Positions 33,476 to 45,007 are shown, counted from the first letter of the stretch. The stretch is 64,000 nucleotides of DNA from Novakomyces olei (GCA_016906335.1 JADEYG010000001.1:186001-250000), one strand, 5' to 3'. Notes: generated by a model from the sequence alone, not told the origin. Translations and numbers: made by a program.

Positions 33476-36400
33476 TTGCCTCTTTGCCTCTTTGCCTATT
33501 TGCTTCTTTGCTTCTTTGCTTCTTTGCTTCTTTGCTTATTTGCTTATTTGCTTCTTTGCTTCTTTGCTTCTTTGCTTCTTTGCTTCTTTGCTTCTTTGCT
33601 TCTTTGCTTCTTTGCTTCTTTGCTTCTTTGCTCCTTTGCTTCTTTGCTTTTTTGCTTCTTTGCTTTTTAGCTCCTTTGCTTTTATAGTTTTTTTCTTTCT
33701 TTGCTCTTCTGCTTGTTTGCTTTTTTGCTTTTATTGCTTTTTAGCTTCTTTGTTATTTTGCTTTTTTGCTTTTTTGCTTTTTTGCTTCTTTCTTTGCTAT
33801 TTCATTTTGGTTCTTTGTGTTTTTGGTCCCCCTGTTCCCTTCAGTTTAAGTTCTATTTTTTTGCTTCTTAGCTTTTTTGATTCTTTGCTTTTTTGCTAAT
33901 CTTCTTTTTTGCTCCTTTGCTTTCTTTGCTTTTTTGCTTTCTTTGCTCTTTGCTTCTTTGTTATTTTGCAATTTTGCATTGCTTTTTTGCTTTTTTGCTT
34001 TTTTGCTATTTTGCATTGCTATTTTGCTTCTTTGCTTTTTTGTTATTTTGCATTGCTTTTTTGCTTTTTTGCTTTTATTGCTTTTTAGCTTCTTTGTTAT
34101 TTTGCAATTTTGCATTGCTTTTTCGCTTCTTTGCTTTTTTGCTATTTTGCATTGCTTTTTTGCTTCTTTGTTATTTTGCTTCTTTGTTATTTTGCTTTTT
34201 TTCTTTCTTTGCTCTTCTGCTTTTTTGCTTTTTTACTTTTTTTCTTTTGTCGCTTCTTTGCTTTTTTGATTTTTTGGTTTTGCTTTTTTTGCTTTGCTTT
34301 TTTTTTTGCAATACCCTTCTTTGCTTTTTTGCTTCTTTGCTTTTCTGCTTGATTGCTTGATTGCTTTTTTGGTTCTTTCTTTGCTATTTCATTTTGGTTC
34401 TTTGTGTTTTTGGTCCCCCTGTTCCCTTTATGTTTTAGTTCTTCTTTTTGCTTCTTTGCTTTTTTGCTTTTTAGATTCTTTGCTTCTTTGTTATTTTGCT
34501 TCTTTGTTATTTTGCTTTTTTGCTTTTCAGCTTCTTTGCTATTTTGCATTGCTTTTTTGGTTCTTTGCTTTTTTGCTAATCTTCTTTTTTGCTCCTTTGC
34601 TTTTATAGTTTTTTGCTTTCTTTGCTTTTTTGCTTTTCAGCTTCTTTGCAATATTGCTTCTTTGCTTCTTTGCTAATCTTCTTTTTTGCTCCTTTGCTTT
34701 TATAGTTTTTTTCTTTCTTTGCTCCTTTGCTTTCTTTTCTTTTTTGCTTTTTTGCTTTTATTGCTTTTTAGCTTCTTTGTTATTTTGCTTCTTTGTTATT
34801 TTGCAATTTTGCATTGCTTTTTTGCTCCTTTGCTTTTTTGCTCCTTTGTTATTTTGCTTTTCAGCTTCTTTGCTATTTTGCATTGCTTTTTTGGTTCTTT
34901 GCTTTTTTGCTAATCTTCTTTTTTGCTCCTTTGCTTTTATAGTTTTTTTCTTTTTTTGCTCCTTTGCTTTCTTTGCTTTTTTGCTTTCTTTGCTCTTTGC
35001 TTCTTTGTTATTTTGCAATTTTGCATTGCTTTTTTGCTTTTTTGCTTTTTTGCTTTTTTGCTTTTTTGCTTTTTTGCTTTTTTGCTTTTTTGCAATATTG
35101 CTTTTTTGCTTTTTTGCAATATTGCTTCTTTGCTTTTATAGTTTTTTGCTTTCTTTGCTCTTTGGCTTCTTTACTTCTTTGCTTTCTTTTCTTTTTTGCT
35201 TTTTTGCTTTTATTGCTTTTTAGCTTCTTTGTTATTTTGCTTCTTTGTTATTTTGCTTTTCAGCTTCTTTGCTATTTTGCATTGCTTTTTTGGTTCTTTG
35301 CTTTTTTGCTAATCTTCTTTTTTGCTCCTTTGCTTTTATAGTTTTTTTCTTCCTTTCCTCCTTTGCTTTCTTTGCTTTTTTGCTTTTTTGCTAATCTTCT
35401 TTTTTGCTCCTTTGCTTTTATAGTTTTTTGCCTTCTTTGCTCTTTGGCTTCTTTACTTCTTTGCTTTCTTTTCTTTTTTGCTTTTTTGCTTTTATTGCTT
35501 TTTAGCTTCTTTGTTATTTTGCTTCTTTGTTATTTTGCAATTTTGCATTGCTTTTTCGCTTTTTTGCTTTTTTGCTTTTTTGCTTTTTTGCTTTTTTGCT
35601 TTTTTGCTAATCTTCTTTTTTGCTTCTTTGCTTTTATAGTTTTTTGCTTTCTTTGCTCTTTGGCTTCTTTGCGTCTTTGCTTTCTTTTCATTTTTGCTTT
35701 TTTGCTTTTTTGCTTTTTTGCTTTCTTTGCTCTTTGCTTCTTTGTTATTTTGCAATTTTGCATTGCTTTTTTGCTTTTTTGCTTTTTTGCTTTTTTGCTT
35801 TTTTGCTTTTTTGCTTTTTTGCAATATTGCTTTTTTGCTTTTTTGCTCTTTGGCTTCTTTGCGTCTTTTCTTTCTTTTCATTTTTGCTTTTTTGCTTTTT
35901 TGCTTTCTTTGCTCTTTGCGTCTTTGTTATTTTGCAATTTTGCATTGCTTTTTTGCTTCTTTGTTTTTTTGCTATTTTGCATTGCTTTTTTGCTTCTTTG
36001 CTTTTTTGTTATTTTGTATTGCTTTTTTGCTTTTTTGCTTTCTTTGCTCTTTGCGTCTTTGTTATTTTGCAATTTTGCATTGCTTTATTGCTTCTTTGCT
36101 TTTTTGCTATTTTGCATTGCTTTTTTGCTTCTTTGCTTTTTTGTTATTTTGTATTGCTTTTTTGCTTTTTTGCTTTTTTGCTTTCTTTGCTCTTTGCGTC
36201 TTTGTTATTTTGCAATTTTGCATTGCTTTTTTGCTTCTTTGCTTTTTTGCTATTTTGCATTGCTTTTTTGCTTCTTTGCTTTTTTGTTATTTTGTATTGC
36301 TTTTTTGCTTTTTTGCTTTTTTGCTTTCTTTGCTCTTTGCGTCTTTGTTATTTTGCAATTTTGCATTGCTTTTTTGCTTCTTTGCTTTTTTGCTATTTTG

Positions 36401-37450
36401 CATTGCTTTTTTGCTTCTTTGCTTTTTTGTTATTTTGTATTGCTTTTTTGCTTTTTTGCTTTTTTGCTAATCTTCTTTTTTGCTCCTTTGCTTTTATAGT
36501 TTTTTGCTTTCTTTGCTTTTTTGCTTTTCAGCTTCTTTGCTATTTTGCATTGCTTTTTTGGTTCTTTGCTTTTTTGCTAATCTTCTTTTTGGCTCCTTTG
36601 CTTTTATAGTTTTTTGCTTTCTTTGCTTTTTTGCTTTTCAGCTTCTTTGCAATATTGCAATATTGCTTCTTTGCTAATCTTCTTTTTTGCTCCTTTGCTT
36701 TTATAGTTTTTTTCTTTCTTTGCTCCTTTGCTTTCTTTTCTTTTTTGCTTTTTTGCTTTTTTGCTTTTTTGCTTTTTTGCTTTTTTGCTTTTTTGCTTTT
36801 TTGCTTTTTTGCTTTTTTGCAATATTGCTTCTTTGCTAATCTTCTTTTTTGCTCCTTTGCTTTTATAGTTTTTTTCTTTCTTTGCTCCTTTGCTTTCTTT
36901 GCTTTTTTGCTTTTTTGCTAATCTTCTTTTTTGCTCCTTTGCTTTTATAGTTTTTTGCTTTCTTTGCTCTTTGGCTTCTTTACTTCTTTGCTTTCTTTTC
37001 TTTTTTGCTTTTTTGCTTTTTTGCTTTTTTGCTTTTTTGCTTTTTTGCTTTTTTGCTTTTTTGCTAATCTTCTTTTTTGCTTCTTTGCTTTTATAGTTTT
37101 TTGCTTTCTTTGCTCTTTGGCTTCTTTGCTTCTTTGCTTTCTTTTCTTTTTTGCTTTTTTGCTTTTATTGCTTTTTAGCTTCTTTGTTATTTTGCTTCTT
37201 TGTTGTTTTGCTTTTTTTCTTTCTTTGCTCTTCTGCTTGTTTGCTTGTTTGCTTTTTTGGTTCTTTCTTTGCTATTTCATTTTGGTTCTTTGTGTTTTTG
37301 GTCCCCCTGTCCCCTTTATGTTTTAGTTCTTCTTTTTGCTTCTTTGCTTTTTTGCTTTTCAGCTTCTTTGCTATTTTGCATTGCTTTTTTGGTTCTTTGC
37401 TTTTTTGCTAATCTTTTTTTTCGCTCCTTTGCTTTTATAGTTTTTTGCTT
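33476..37450 (+). repeat. GCTTTTTT/GCTTCTTT octamer satellite, left (4 kb)
   Basis: Tandem 8-bp units, mostly TTTTTTGC and TTCTTTGC, with higher-order words: TTATTTTGC, GCAATATT, CTTTTATAGTTTTTTGCTTT and GCTAATCTTC. A longer spacer with CATTTTGGTTCTTTGTG and GGTCCCCCTGTTCCC recurs at about 33788, 34365 and 37258. The T-rich strand is the plus strand. It is open in most frames and produces long Phe/Leu/Cys-rich or Lys-rich pseudo-proteins; none is a gene. Confidence 0.95.
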
Positions 37451-37914
37451 TCTTTGCTTTCTTTGCACTTTTTTATTTTTCCGCATTTTTGCGATTTCGT
37501 TTTGTCGCTTCTTTTGCTTTTTTAGCTTTCTTGTTTTTTTGTTTATATTGTTATATTGTTCTGTTGTTGTTTTTTTTGTGTTTTTTGTGTTTTGCCTTTT
37601 CGGCTTGATTTTTATATTCAGACATTCGTTGCTTTTTGTTTTTTTCTTCTATTTTTGTTAGTCATAGGAAACTTACCGTTTTGGTCGCTGCAAGGCAATG
37701 GCATCAAAGCCAGCATTCGCATGATTCTGATAAAAACCATCCTTGACCCAAACCTTTTGGTGTTCTTAAAAGACAAAGAGAGAAAGAAAGAAAGAAAGAA
37801 AGAAAGAAAACCAGCATATCATGGCACAATACACCATTTATCAGCTCGGTTGGCTTTGGTCAAGCCACAAATCGACAAAGCGACAAAAACCAAGCAAGCA
37901 AATCAAGCAACCAA

Positions 37915-38540
37915 TAGCAAAGCAGACTCATAACAGCGATTTCAAGGAGCCCAGTTTCTCAAATTTTCATGTAAGCAAGCATCATAGAGCCACCGACGGT
38001 AAGGTTGAAAACATGAACTAAGCAGACAAAACGTGGTCACGTGAGGCTATGGAGGTGAAACTAGCATGATTTAAATACACAGCATCATAGAGAGCACAGA
38101 TCCGATCAAAGAAACGAGAAACAAGCAAACAAAACTGTTAAGCAACCAGTAGCAAAGCAGACTCATAACAGCGATTTCAAGGAGCCCAGTTTCTCAAATT
38201 TTCATGTAAGCAAGCATCATAGAGCCACCGACGGTAAGGTTGAAAACATGAACTAAGCAGACAAAACGTGGTCACGAGAGGCTATGGAGGTGAAACTAGC
38301 ATGATTTAAATACACAGCATCATAGAGAGCACAGATCCGATCAAAGAAACGAGAAACAAGCAAACAAAACTGTTAAGCAACCAGTAGCAAAGCAGTCTCA
38401 TAACAGCGATTTCAAGGAGCCCAGTTTCTCAAATTTTCATGTAAGCAAGCATCATAGAGTCACGGTAAGGTCGAAAACATGAAATAAGCAGACAAAACGC
38501 GGTCACGTGAGGCTATGGAGGTGAAACTAGCATGAAATAC
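37915..38540 (+). repeat. 236-bp tandem repeat, about 3 copies
   Basis: Units start with AGCAAAGCAGACTCATAAC at 37915, 38151 and 38387, an exact 236-bp period; the third is partly deleted and truncated. Each unit ends in GAGGCTATGGAGGTGAAAC. Two of the three keep the palindrome TCACGTGA (38037, 38503); in the middle unit the site is changed. Confidence 0.9.
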
Positions 38541-39453
38541 ACAGCATCATATAGAACACTGATCAAACTAAAGGAACACCCGACAATTTGAGATAAAATG
38601 AAAAAGAGGCATAAAGGTAAAGAAAATTCAAAGTGATCAACGCGTAAAATAGTGAAAGAAAAAGAAAAAAACGCGTTCAGAAGTCGACTTTTACACACAG
38701 CCGTGAGTTAAAGACTTGAAGTAGAAAGAAAGATATTGAAAGCGTTTTATAGACGCGTCATGCTGTGAAACGCCCTCTTTAGAGTCGTGATAACTCGAGG
38801 TTATTGTGGCCCTCTGCTTTGTTTTTGGTCAGGAAGAAGTACGCGAAAGCAGCCGCTTTATATATTTTACGCCAGAGAGAAAACCCTTGACACATACGTG
38901 GTGGATAACGCGGTTTTCAAGAATACGTTTCCCGTTTCAGTCGTCATAGCAACGCTACCGTATAAGTGTCATAAGCCCTAAACCATGCTTTTCTGCCAAA
39001 TATCATCTGCCTAAGTTACGCTGGGGGCCGGGCCAATTCGGACTTTATTGTCTGTGGATGATGCAGATGGCACGAAGTATCAGGCCTCCAAAAGACAATA
39101 AGGCGGGAAAATTCCCGTCTGTTGGACACATATATCGTCGCTATACGATAGATTTGATTTCAACACATCTTTCTATATTATCTGCTGTCCAAAAAGTAGC
39201 AACACAAAATACGATAATCAAGTTTGTCCGCCTCTGTCCACCTGTTGCTTAGTACTCGACAATAAGTCTTTGCCCAAAATAATCAAATAAACAATCAATA
39301 CAATTAATTACGTCACGCGTCACGGGCTTAACATTGTAAACACCTTCTTACCTTCCGTTGCTCCGTAGTTGCTCCGTGGTTCGCCTCGACATCAAGAGCC
39401 AAGCATACATGCATAACTGAAGTCCCCAAAGCGTTCTGCATGTACGAGGCGCC

Positions 39454-39684
39454 TCAATGGATCGCATACTGCACATCTTCAAGCGCATTCAAGCAAATAA
39501 CGGGCTTTGTGTAATCTAGCCAAAAAGTAGCAATCCTGGAAGCCCAACGACTAAACAGGTACTCGTCCTGGGCCAGGTCAATGACGACGCCAGCACGGCC
39601 TCTCCATTGCATAGTGCCGCCCTTATTAAAAGTGCTGCTCAAATCAGTAGACACGTGCACTGCTTCAATGTTCGTTTGCAGCAT
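39454..39684 (-). other. Arm-B open frame, 76 codons, unknown
   Basis: Protein-like frame (TMQWRGRAGVVIDLAQDEYL, FSRWASRIATFWLDYTKP, VICLNALEDV) with an exact copy at 54749..54979. No family is recognised. It may be a fragment of an old gene or a coincidental frame. Confidence 0.35.
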
Positions 39685-40373
39685 ACAATCTAGAATTTCC
39701 GCTGGAATTTACGCTTTGTTCCAAGGGCGCATCCCAAAAAGCCCACATACAGGCGGCATAAAACCAGAACACTTACAGCAAGGTACAACACAAGACAGAA
39801 GAAAGAGAACAACCTGGTCTAGAAAGCAGTTTCAAGCCATTACCCTTCTAATCTATTCTTTGAGCGTGAAAAGCAAGCCAACTTCGTCGTCTATCTCTGT
39901 TACAAATCAGCAGTAATTGCATTGGTGTTCTGAAATCACGGCTTTCAAAAAAGAACAATTTCTGAATGCCTATGAGTACATTATTTTCGTTTATCTTCCG
40001 CGAGAGCCATTAGCAAAGCATATATATGTTGAATCGAGATTTTACAACAATGACGCTAAACGACATATACAATGTATATCCAGAAAGTCAACCGTATGTT
40101 ATTGTCAATGAAAATATATCAGAGCATTCAGCAAGCTACAACAAAAACAAAGCTTTCCTTCTGATTAAAGTAAAATTTTGATAACCATAACATCTTAAGA
40201 TTTCTTTTTGAAAATTTTCTCAAAAATCTGAAAACGTTCTGCAAATTCAAATATACCCAGGGGGCACGAAGACTGACTGTTGCGAAGTATTGCCCAATTA
40301 TAGCAAACAGCATTATAAAAGGCTAAATACAGGCCGAGAGTTTGAATCGGGACCTCAGTCAAACCAAGACCTT

Positions 40374-40728
40374 TCAAAGGTAAGAAAGTGACAACAGAAA
40401 AAGGACATTACTGGCAATAAATAGAGTTGAAAGCCTAGTATTTAGAACATTAAAAATGGCCGTGAAAATAAAAATATTGAGAAAAAAATGTTTGAAATTA
40501 AGAGAACACAGAAAACAAGTCAATAAGTTACGAGGAAGAGGTAATGTTTCATAGAGTAAGCATTTAGATAAGCTCAATTTAAGCCTGATATAACGTGGAG
40601 GCTCAAACTGAATCTTTGTGAAACTGCAAATATAAATTCGCGCCCGCAAATAACATTGACTCCTGAGACCAAAAACAATAAAAAGCAAAAATAGAAGCAT
40701 AATCAAAAAATGACAAAAAAAAACAGAA

Positions 40729-40759
<31 letters not shown>

Positions 40760-40808
40760 CAACTATAATGCAGTAATTGAGGCGGATAAGTTCTAGATGA
40801 AAAGACAT
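40374..40808 (-). other. Arm-B open frame, 144 codons, hydrophobic
   Basis: Opens with ATG, has a GSGSGSGSGS run from a (GGCTCT)n hexamer, then hydrophobic stretches (FLIMLLFLLFIVFGL, FFLNIFIFTAIF). The right-arm copy 53625..54059 is open with one Lys/Arg change. Arm identity alone can explain the conservation; there is no domain evidence. Confidence 0.3.
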
Positions 40809-41046
40809 TTCAATCTTGCCAAGTCCTAGAGCACCTTAACCCTTAAGTTCACAATTTGCCGCGCCACATTGGAATGTCTTCTCTAACGTGTTGCACAAAG
40901 TCGCAAGATATCTTTTAAAACATTGACGTATGAGGGAAAATGCCGCGGAAAAGTCAACTACGAGCGACTTTGCACGGCTTTGGGCCAAAAGTCTCGGCGG
41001 ATCCGTCACGAGTAAGCAAGTTGATTTGGATTTGGATTTGGATTTA

Positions 41047-41547
41047 CTATTTATTTATTTATATTCATATTTCAATAGTACATAATTGTGCTGCTTGCTA
41101 TACTTTTGCTGTAGTATTACACGCTGGCTTTATTTAGTTTTCTAATTACTTTCCTGCTTTTCCCAGTACATTTTGTTGAATTATTTAAGTTATGTTGAAG
41201 TTCGAACGGCTGATTATCTGACTGTAGAAAAGAATGTAAAGGTCCCCCCCCCCCCCCCCCCCCCCCCCCAAGGCTCAGAGGCGCTGTCAGGGATATATAT
41301 ATATATATATATATCTTGTAGAGGGAGAATGTAGAATTTAGAGGAGATTTCAGTAAGTAAAGTATAGACAGAATTATCCATTAACGACAGTGATTATTTC
41401 AAATAATAATGGCAAGACACTGCTACCGCGTACCGCGGTACTGGATGGTCCTTATTAATACGAACGAGCACATTATTTCTATTAGTATTATTCATTCATT
41501 ATCTATAATATATCTTCGAGCAGATATGGCGCATGTTTTAACCTGAA
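41047..41547. other. Inner palindrome edge and OMS1-like promoter
   Basis: 41050-41180 is diverged homology to 53230-53395 (shared TGCTTGCTATA and ACACGCTGGCTTTATTTA). Beyond it lie a 26-base C run at 41244-41269 and a (TA)n at about 41293-41315. No gene is seen. Confidence 0.6.
41244..41269 (+). repeat. Poly-C run of 26
   Basis: Uninterrupted C26, making a G26 on the minus strand, followed about 25 bp later by an alternating TA run. Length may vary with sequencing. Confidence 0.85.
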
Positions 41548-42580
41548 ATGAAGGGTTGGCGGCGACGTTTGGCTGTAACGGCGCAACCGATCTTGAAAAG
41601 ATCTCATTCGAGCTCAGCGGAAGCGCTTAAACGCCATTTTGCTCAACGTCCTTCGGCGCCCAAAGTAGTGCGCCGAATACAGCCTTTAAAGACGGAGCAG
41701 CCAGTTCAACGCTCACGTCTGGGTTTGGTGTTACTTTTAGTTATGGGTGGCAGTTTTGCGACTTATGCTTCCTATATCATTAGTCGGACTTGGAAAGATG
41801 TAAAGACTTTTGAGGAAGCAGAGCAGATTGAGGCTGCGGCTTATGACCAAAGCAAAGTTACACAAATATATGATGCCAATGCTTCGTCGTTTGACGCTTG
41901 TGTTAGATTCGACGAATGGCTAATGGGGTTAACGCGTCTGCGGGAAAACCTGGTTCAATCTTTGGAGGTAAATTTTGAAAATCGCAATTTTGACGAATTT
42001 CTTTTTGGTTTTGGGTCGAATGTTTTAAATGCTTTGTCGACTCTTGACACTTTAGTATTCTAACGTTTAGGGGTCTGTGGTGGAAGTCGCAGCAGGCACG
42101 GGTAGGAATTTGGAGTTTTACAAGTTTGGGCGTTTAAAGGACCTCACATTGGTTGATGGCTCAGAGCAGATGTTGAAGTGCGCACAATCACGAAGTGAAC
42201 AGATTCCCACTGCTCAGCGTGGTAAAATTCGGTTCATTGCAGCGCCTCTTGAATCATCGGGATTAGAAGAGCATTCGTACGATGCCGTAGTTGACACTAT
42301 GGGTCTCTGCTCGTTTCCTGATTGTTCTCGGGCGCTGGAGCAAATGGCACGGCTGGCCAAACCGGGCGGGAAGCTCGTGTTATTGGAACACGGAAGGTCG
42401 ACATGGTCGATCATAAATCGTGTTCTAGACGCATACGCGACTCGACACAGGGCAAAATATGGATGTACGTGGAACCGCGATATTGAAGGTGTTGTACGCG
42501 CCTATCCGGGTATTGAAATCGAACGGTTTGAGAGGTGTAATTTTGGAACTACATTTATTATTGTTGCACGGGTGCTGTAA
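41548..42580 (+). CDS. OMS1-like mitochondrial methyltransferase
   Basis: SAM-dependent methyltransferase, 309 aa in two exons (41548..41967 and 42071..42580). The N-terminus is Arg/Ser-rich without acids (a mitochondrial presequence), followed by one membrane span, LGLVLLLVMGGSFATYASYI. The SAM site is VVEVAAGTGRNLEFY, then LTLVDGSEQML and SYDAVVDTMGLCSF; the late motif LAKPGGKLVLLEHGRS and GCTWNRDIEG match the Oms1/METTL7 type. The intron ends CTAACGTTTAG. Oms1 is an inner-membrane protein linked to cytochrome oxidase maintenance; the substrate is unknown. Confidence 0.87.
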
Positions 42581-42964
42581 TCCTTTTCGCACATAGGCGT
42601 AATTGTTTTGTTAGTTTAATTATGAATGAATACCAGCATTGATTTGCACTGTTTTTGAGTACAGTCCTGCTGCATTTTCAGGTCCTTTTTGAAAAGGTTC
42701 CCTGTGATTAGGATAACTGGGTAGAGCGAGCATGTTTATTATAAAGTGTTCTTCTCCATCACGCAGTATATTAACCCTAATCCTAACAGTAATTATATAG
42801 CAAATTTACTTTAATATATGTCAACGTGAATTGTATCGCTCCTTGCACGTGGTAGATCTGTAACCAACCAACGCTGTAAATATATGTCATAATAGTTCCC
42901 AGAAATTATTAATTAATAAAAAATAATTAATAAAATAGTTGTAGACTACAGCAAACCGTCAGTC
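42581..42964. other. Intergenic with telobox
   Basis: TTAACCCTAATCCTAAC at about 42770 lies 190 bp upstream of the UPF0652 gene. It is otherwise AT-rich with no gene. Confidence 0.5.
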
Positions 42965-45007
42965 ATGGAAGGCAATGGTGTAAAACACGATGCTGGTGCG
43001 GAAAGACGGCAGCAAATTGAACGCGTGTTGTTAGGACAATTTCCGGATGAAGCGGATCGATCTTCGGCGGAAACAGAACGGTTAGACTCAAATGAACATG
43101 AAGACGGAGCCACCAACGGTAGCAATAACAATAATAATGATTATGATGATAATGAAGTGAGCGGTGGCAAATGTGCAGAATGTGAGGATGAGCAGGGTGA
43201 AATTTGCTGCGTTCAATGCAACGAAAAATTCTGCCAAGTTTGTTGCCTTTCTGTAATCCATAGAACAGGCAAGCGCCGAAGACACAAGCTGCTTGTTGCA
43301 GAGACTAACGAACCGATCTCGCAAAGGGATCGGGATCAGTTGGAAACAGGGATAACCTTAGCGGCTTTGCGAGGCTCCAAGAAGGAAGAAAGTCACCAGT
43401 CACCGCTAGCTTTGAAAAAATCAAGCCAGAATAAGGAAAAGGACCGAGATAGAGGTCATTCAGGTTCACACAACGCTTCCGAGTCAGACTCTACCGACTC
43501 ATCAGACGACGAAGCTTCGCCTTACATGGACGTTGATTCCGGCGCTGGGATAGAGAAAAACGTGGACGAGACGCTACGATTACGGGTCAAAGAAAGAGCT
43601 GCACATATACCACTTCGTCTTGGATTCGAGGAGAGGAAAGGCATGCGACTGCTCGAAGCGGCTCTCAATGTTTCCGAATACACGGACAAAGTCGATATTA
43701 TTTCATATACTTCAAAAACAAAACGAATAGTAGCTCAGCTCAAGGAGATCTGTTCTGTGCTTAGCGGCTTATTAGTGGCCTCCGACATTAAACGCGGACA
43801 AGAGTTGCTCAATGATCGAGATTTCGCTCAAAATGCTAGTTTTTACCGACACATTTTTGAGTTGGGTCGCCGATACAAGATCATGAACCCGGATCGTATG
43901 CGTGCCTCTTATGGGAAATTAATGTATATGGTCCAGGACTCTTTGCTGCCCGAGGTTGAAGACGTATTAGGCTTTAATCTATACTCCCCCATTGTAACAG
44001 TGGGCCGAAGACTGGCCGAGCTTGGTGTTGAAGATTTATTGGACGATAATCTGATTGTTGCTGCTACAAAGGAAATTATCGCCACCGGCAAATCACGGGC
44101 TACTGTGCAATTAGAGATTAGGGATAAAGAACGGGCTATCGAATCTCTGTGCAAAAAGTTCTCCGCTCGTGTTGCACAGCGTTCGGGGAGCAGCCATTCG
44201 GAAGCACGTGAGTCATTGAGGCAGTGTGTCTATTCTGTCGGTGATAATTCCGCCTTTTTACGATTTAACCGTGATCCTGTTCAGAGGATCCAGGCTTATT
44301 TGCATCGGTACTTTTTGCCCGATCAGCCGGTTGCTAAAGAGTATTCTCTCGCTATAGCGGCCGGACGCAGTGGCGCGAGACTCACGCATTCACATCAAAA
44401 GCAGTTCCAATACGTGAATCAAAGCTTGATTTTATGGAATATGATCATGGACGATATGTTTTTGCTTTGGACTTTGACGGACACAGATCTGCTTTCTAAA
44501 ACAACGACGAGGTACCGTCTAATGGACACCGGCCAAGGATTTAATCGTGTACAAGCTTGCCCCCAAATTTCCAGAGCAATGCATAAAATCTTGTATCGTG
44601 CACAAGCTCGAGCGGGGCATTGGCTGGGTAGTAGCGCTATTCACTTGGGAGATCATAATGTACCAAACGCTTTAATGTTTATCGACAAGTACCTTCAAGT
44701 CCCTCGGATCCTGAATCCTATTGTGCTGGTTATGGAGCAGCTGCCGCAGCTTATGCATGATCCCTTTATTGCAAAGTACATTGAAAGCTCGTTTGGCAGT
44801 TTGATGGACCTAGAGCAAACTATTCTCTCCGACTTCTTCCGGTATGCCTTTGATGGCTCCGGAGCCGACTCGTCGTATGACGCTGGGTCGTGTATAGACG
44901 GACGCCTAACTTCCGCATGGAATTGGGCCAATCAAATCGAAAAGAAACCGTTTTACCGCGTTTTTCTCATGGCTGGGTTTTCGGGCTTTGACGGTTCCGG
45001 ATTTTAA
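42965..45007 (+). CDS. UPF0652 (DUF2009) family protein with B-box
   Basis: 680-aa single-exon protein. Residues about 69-115 form a B-box-like zinc finger (CAECEDEQGEICCVQCNEKF, then CQVCCLSVIH). An acidic Ser/Asp linker follows. From about residue 205, the DUF2009 domain starts with PLRLGFEERKGMRLLEAALN and VSEYTDKVDI, and continues through FYRHIFELGRRYKIMNPDRM, RASYGKLMYMVQDS, RDKERAIESLC and RFNRDPVQRIQAYLHRYF to the C-terminus. Fission yeast has two such proteins (UPF0652) and plants and many fungi have one, but budding yeast has none. Molecular function is unknown; the B-box suggests protein-protein contacts. Confidence 0.92.
   Translation: MEGNGVKHDAGAERRQQIERVLLGQFPDEADRSSAETERLDSNEHEDGATNGSNNNNNDYDDNEVSGGKCAECEDEQGEICCVQCNEKFCQVCCLSVIHRTGKRRRHKLLVAETNEPISQRDRDQLETGITLAALRGSKKEESHQSPLALKKSSQNKEKDRDRGHSGSHNASESDSTDSSDDEASPYMDVDSGAGIEKNVDETLRLRVKERAAHIPLRLGFEERKGMRLLEAALNVSEYTDKVDIISYTSKTKRIVAQLKEICSVLSGLLVASDIKRGQELLNDRDFAQNASFYRHIFELGRRYKIMNPDRMRASYGKLMYMVQDSLLPEVEDVLGFNLYSPIVTVGRRLAELGVEDLLDDNLIVAATKEIIATGKSRATVQLEIRDKERAIESLCKKFSARVAQRSGSSHSEARESLRQCVYSVGDNSAFLRFNRDPVQRIQAYLHRYFLPDQPVAKEYSLAIAAGRSGARLTHSHQKQFQYVNQSLILWNMIMDDMFLLWTLTDTDLLSKTTTRYRLMDTGQGFNRVQACPQISRAMHKILYRAQARAGHWLGSSAIHLGDHNVPNALMFIDKYLQVPRILNPIVLVMEQLPQLMHDPFIAKYIESSFGSLMDLEQTILSDFFRYAFDGSGADSSYDAGSCIDGRLTSAWNWANQIEKKPFYRVFLMAGFSGFDGSGF

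Larger units (their letters stand above)
37470..41046 (+). repeat. Arm B, left copy
   Basis: Near-identical inverted copy of 53397-57205, with only scattered single-base differences seen. It includes a GAAA microsatellite at about 37783-37808, the 236-bp tandem repeats, and several open frames preserved in both arms. It ends inward at GGATTT x3 followed by an ATTT run. Confidence 0.92.

Noticed and set aside
33445-37661. Long Phe/Leu/Cys-rich open frames (up to about 380 codons) and Lys-rich frames on the other strand
   Set aside because: All are read-throughs of the GCTTTTTT octamer satellite, open in several frames at once, with no domain and unlimited length variation between arms.
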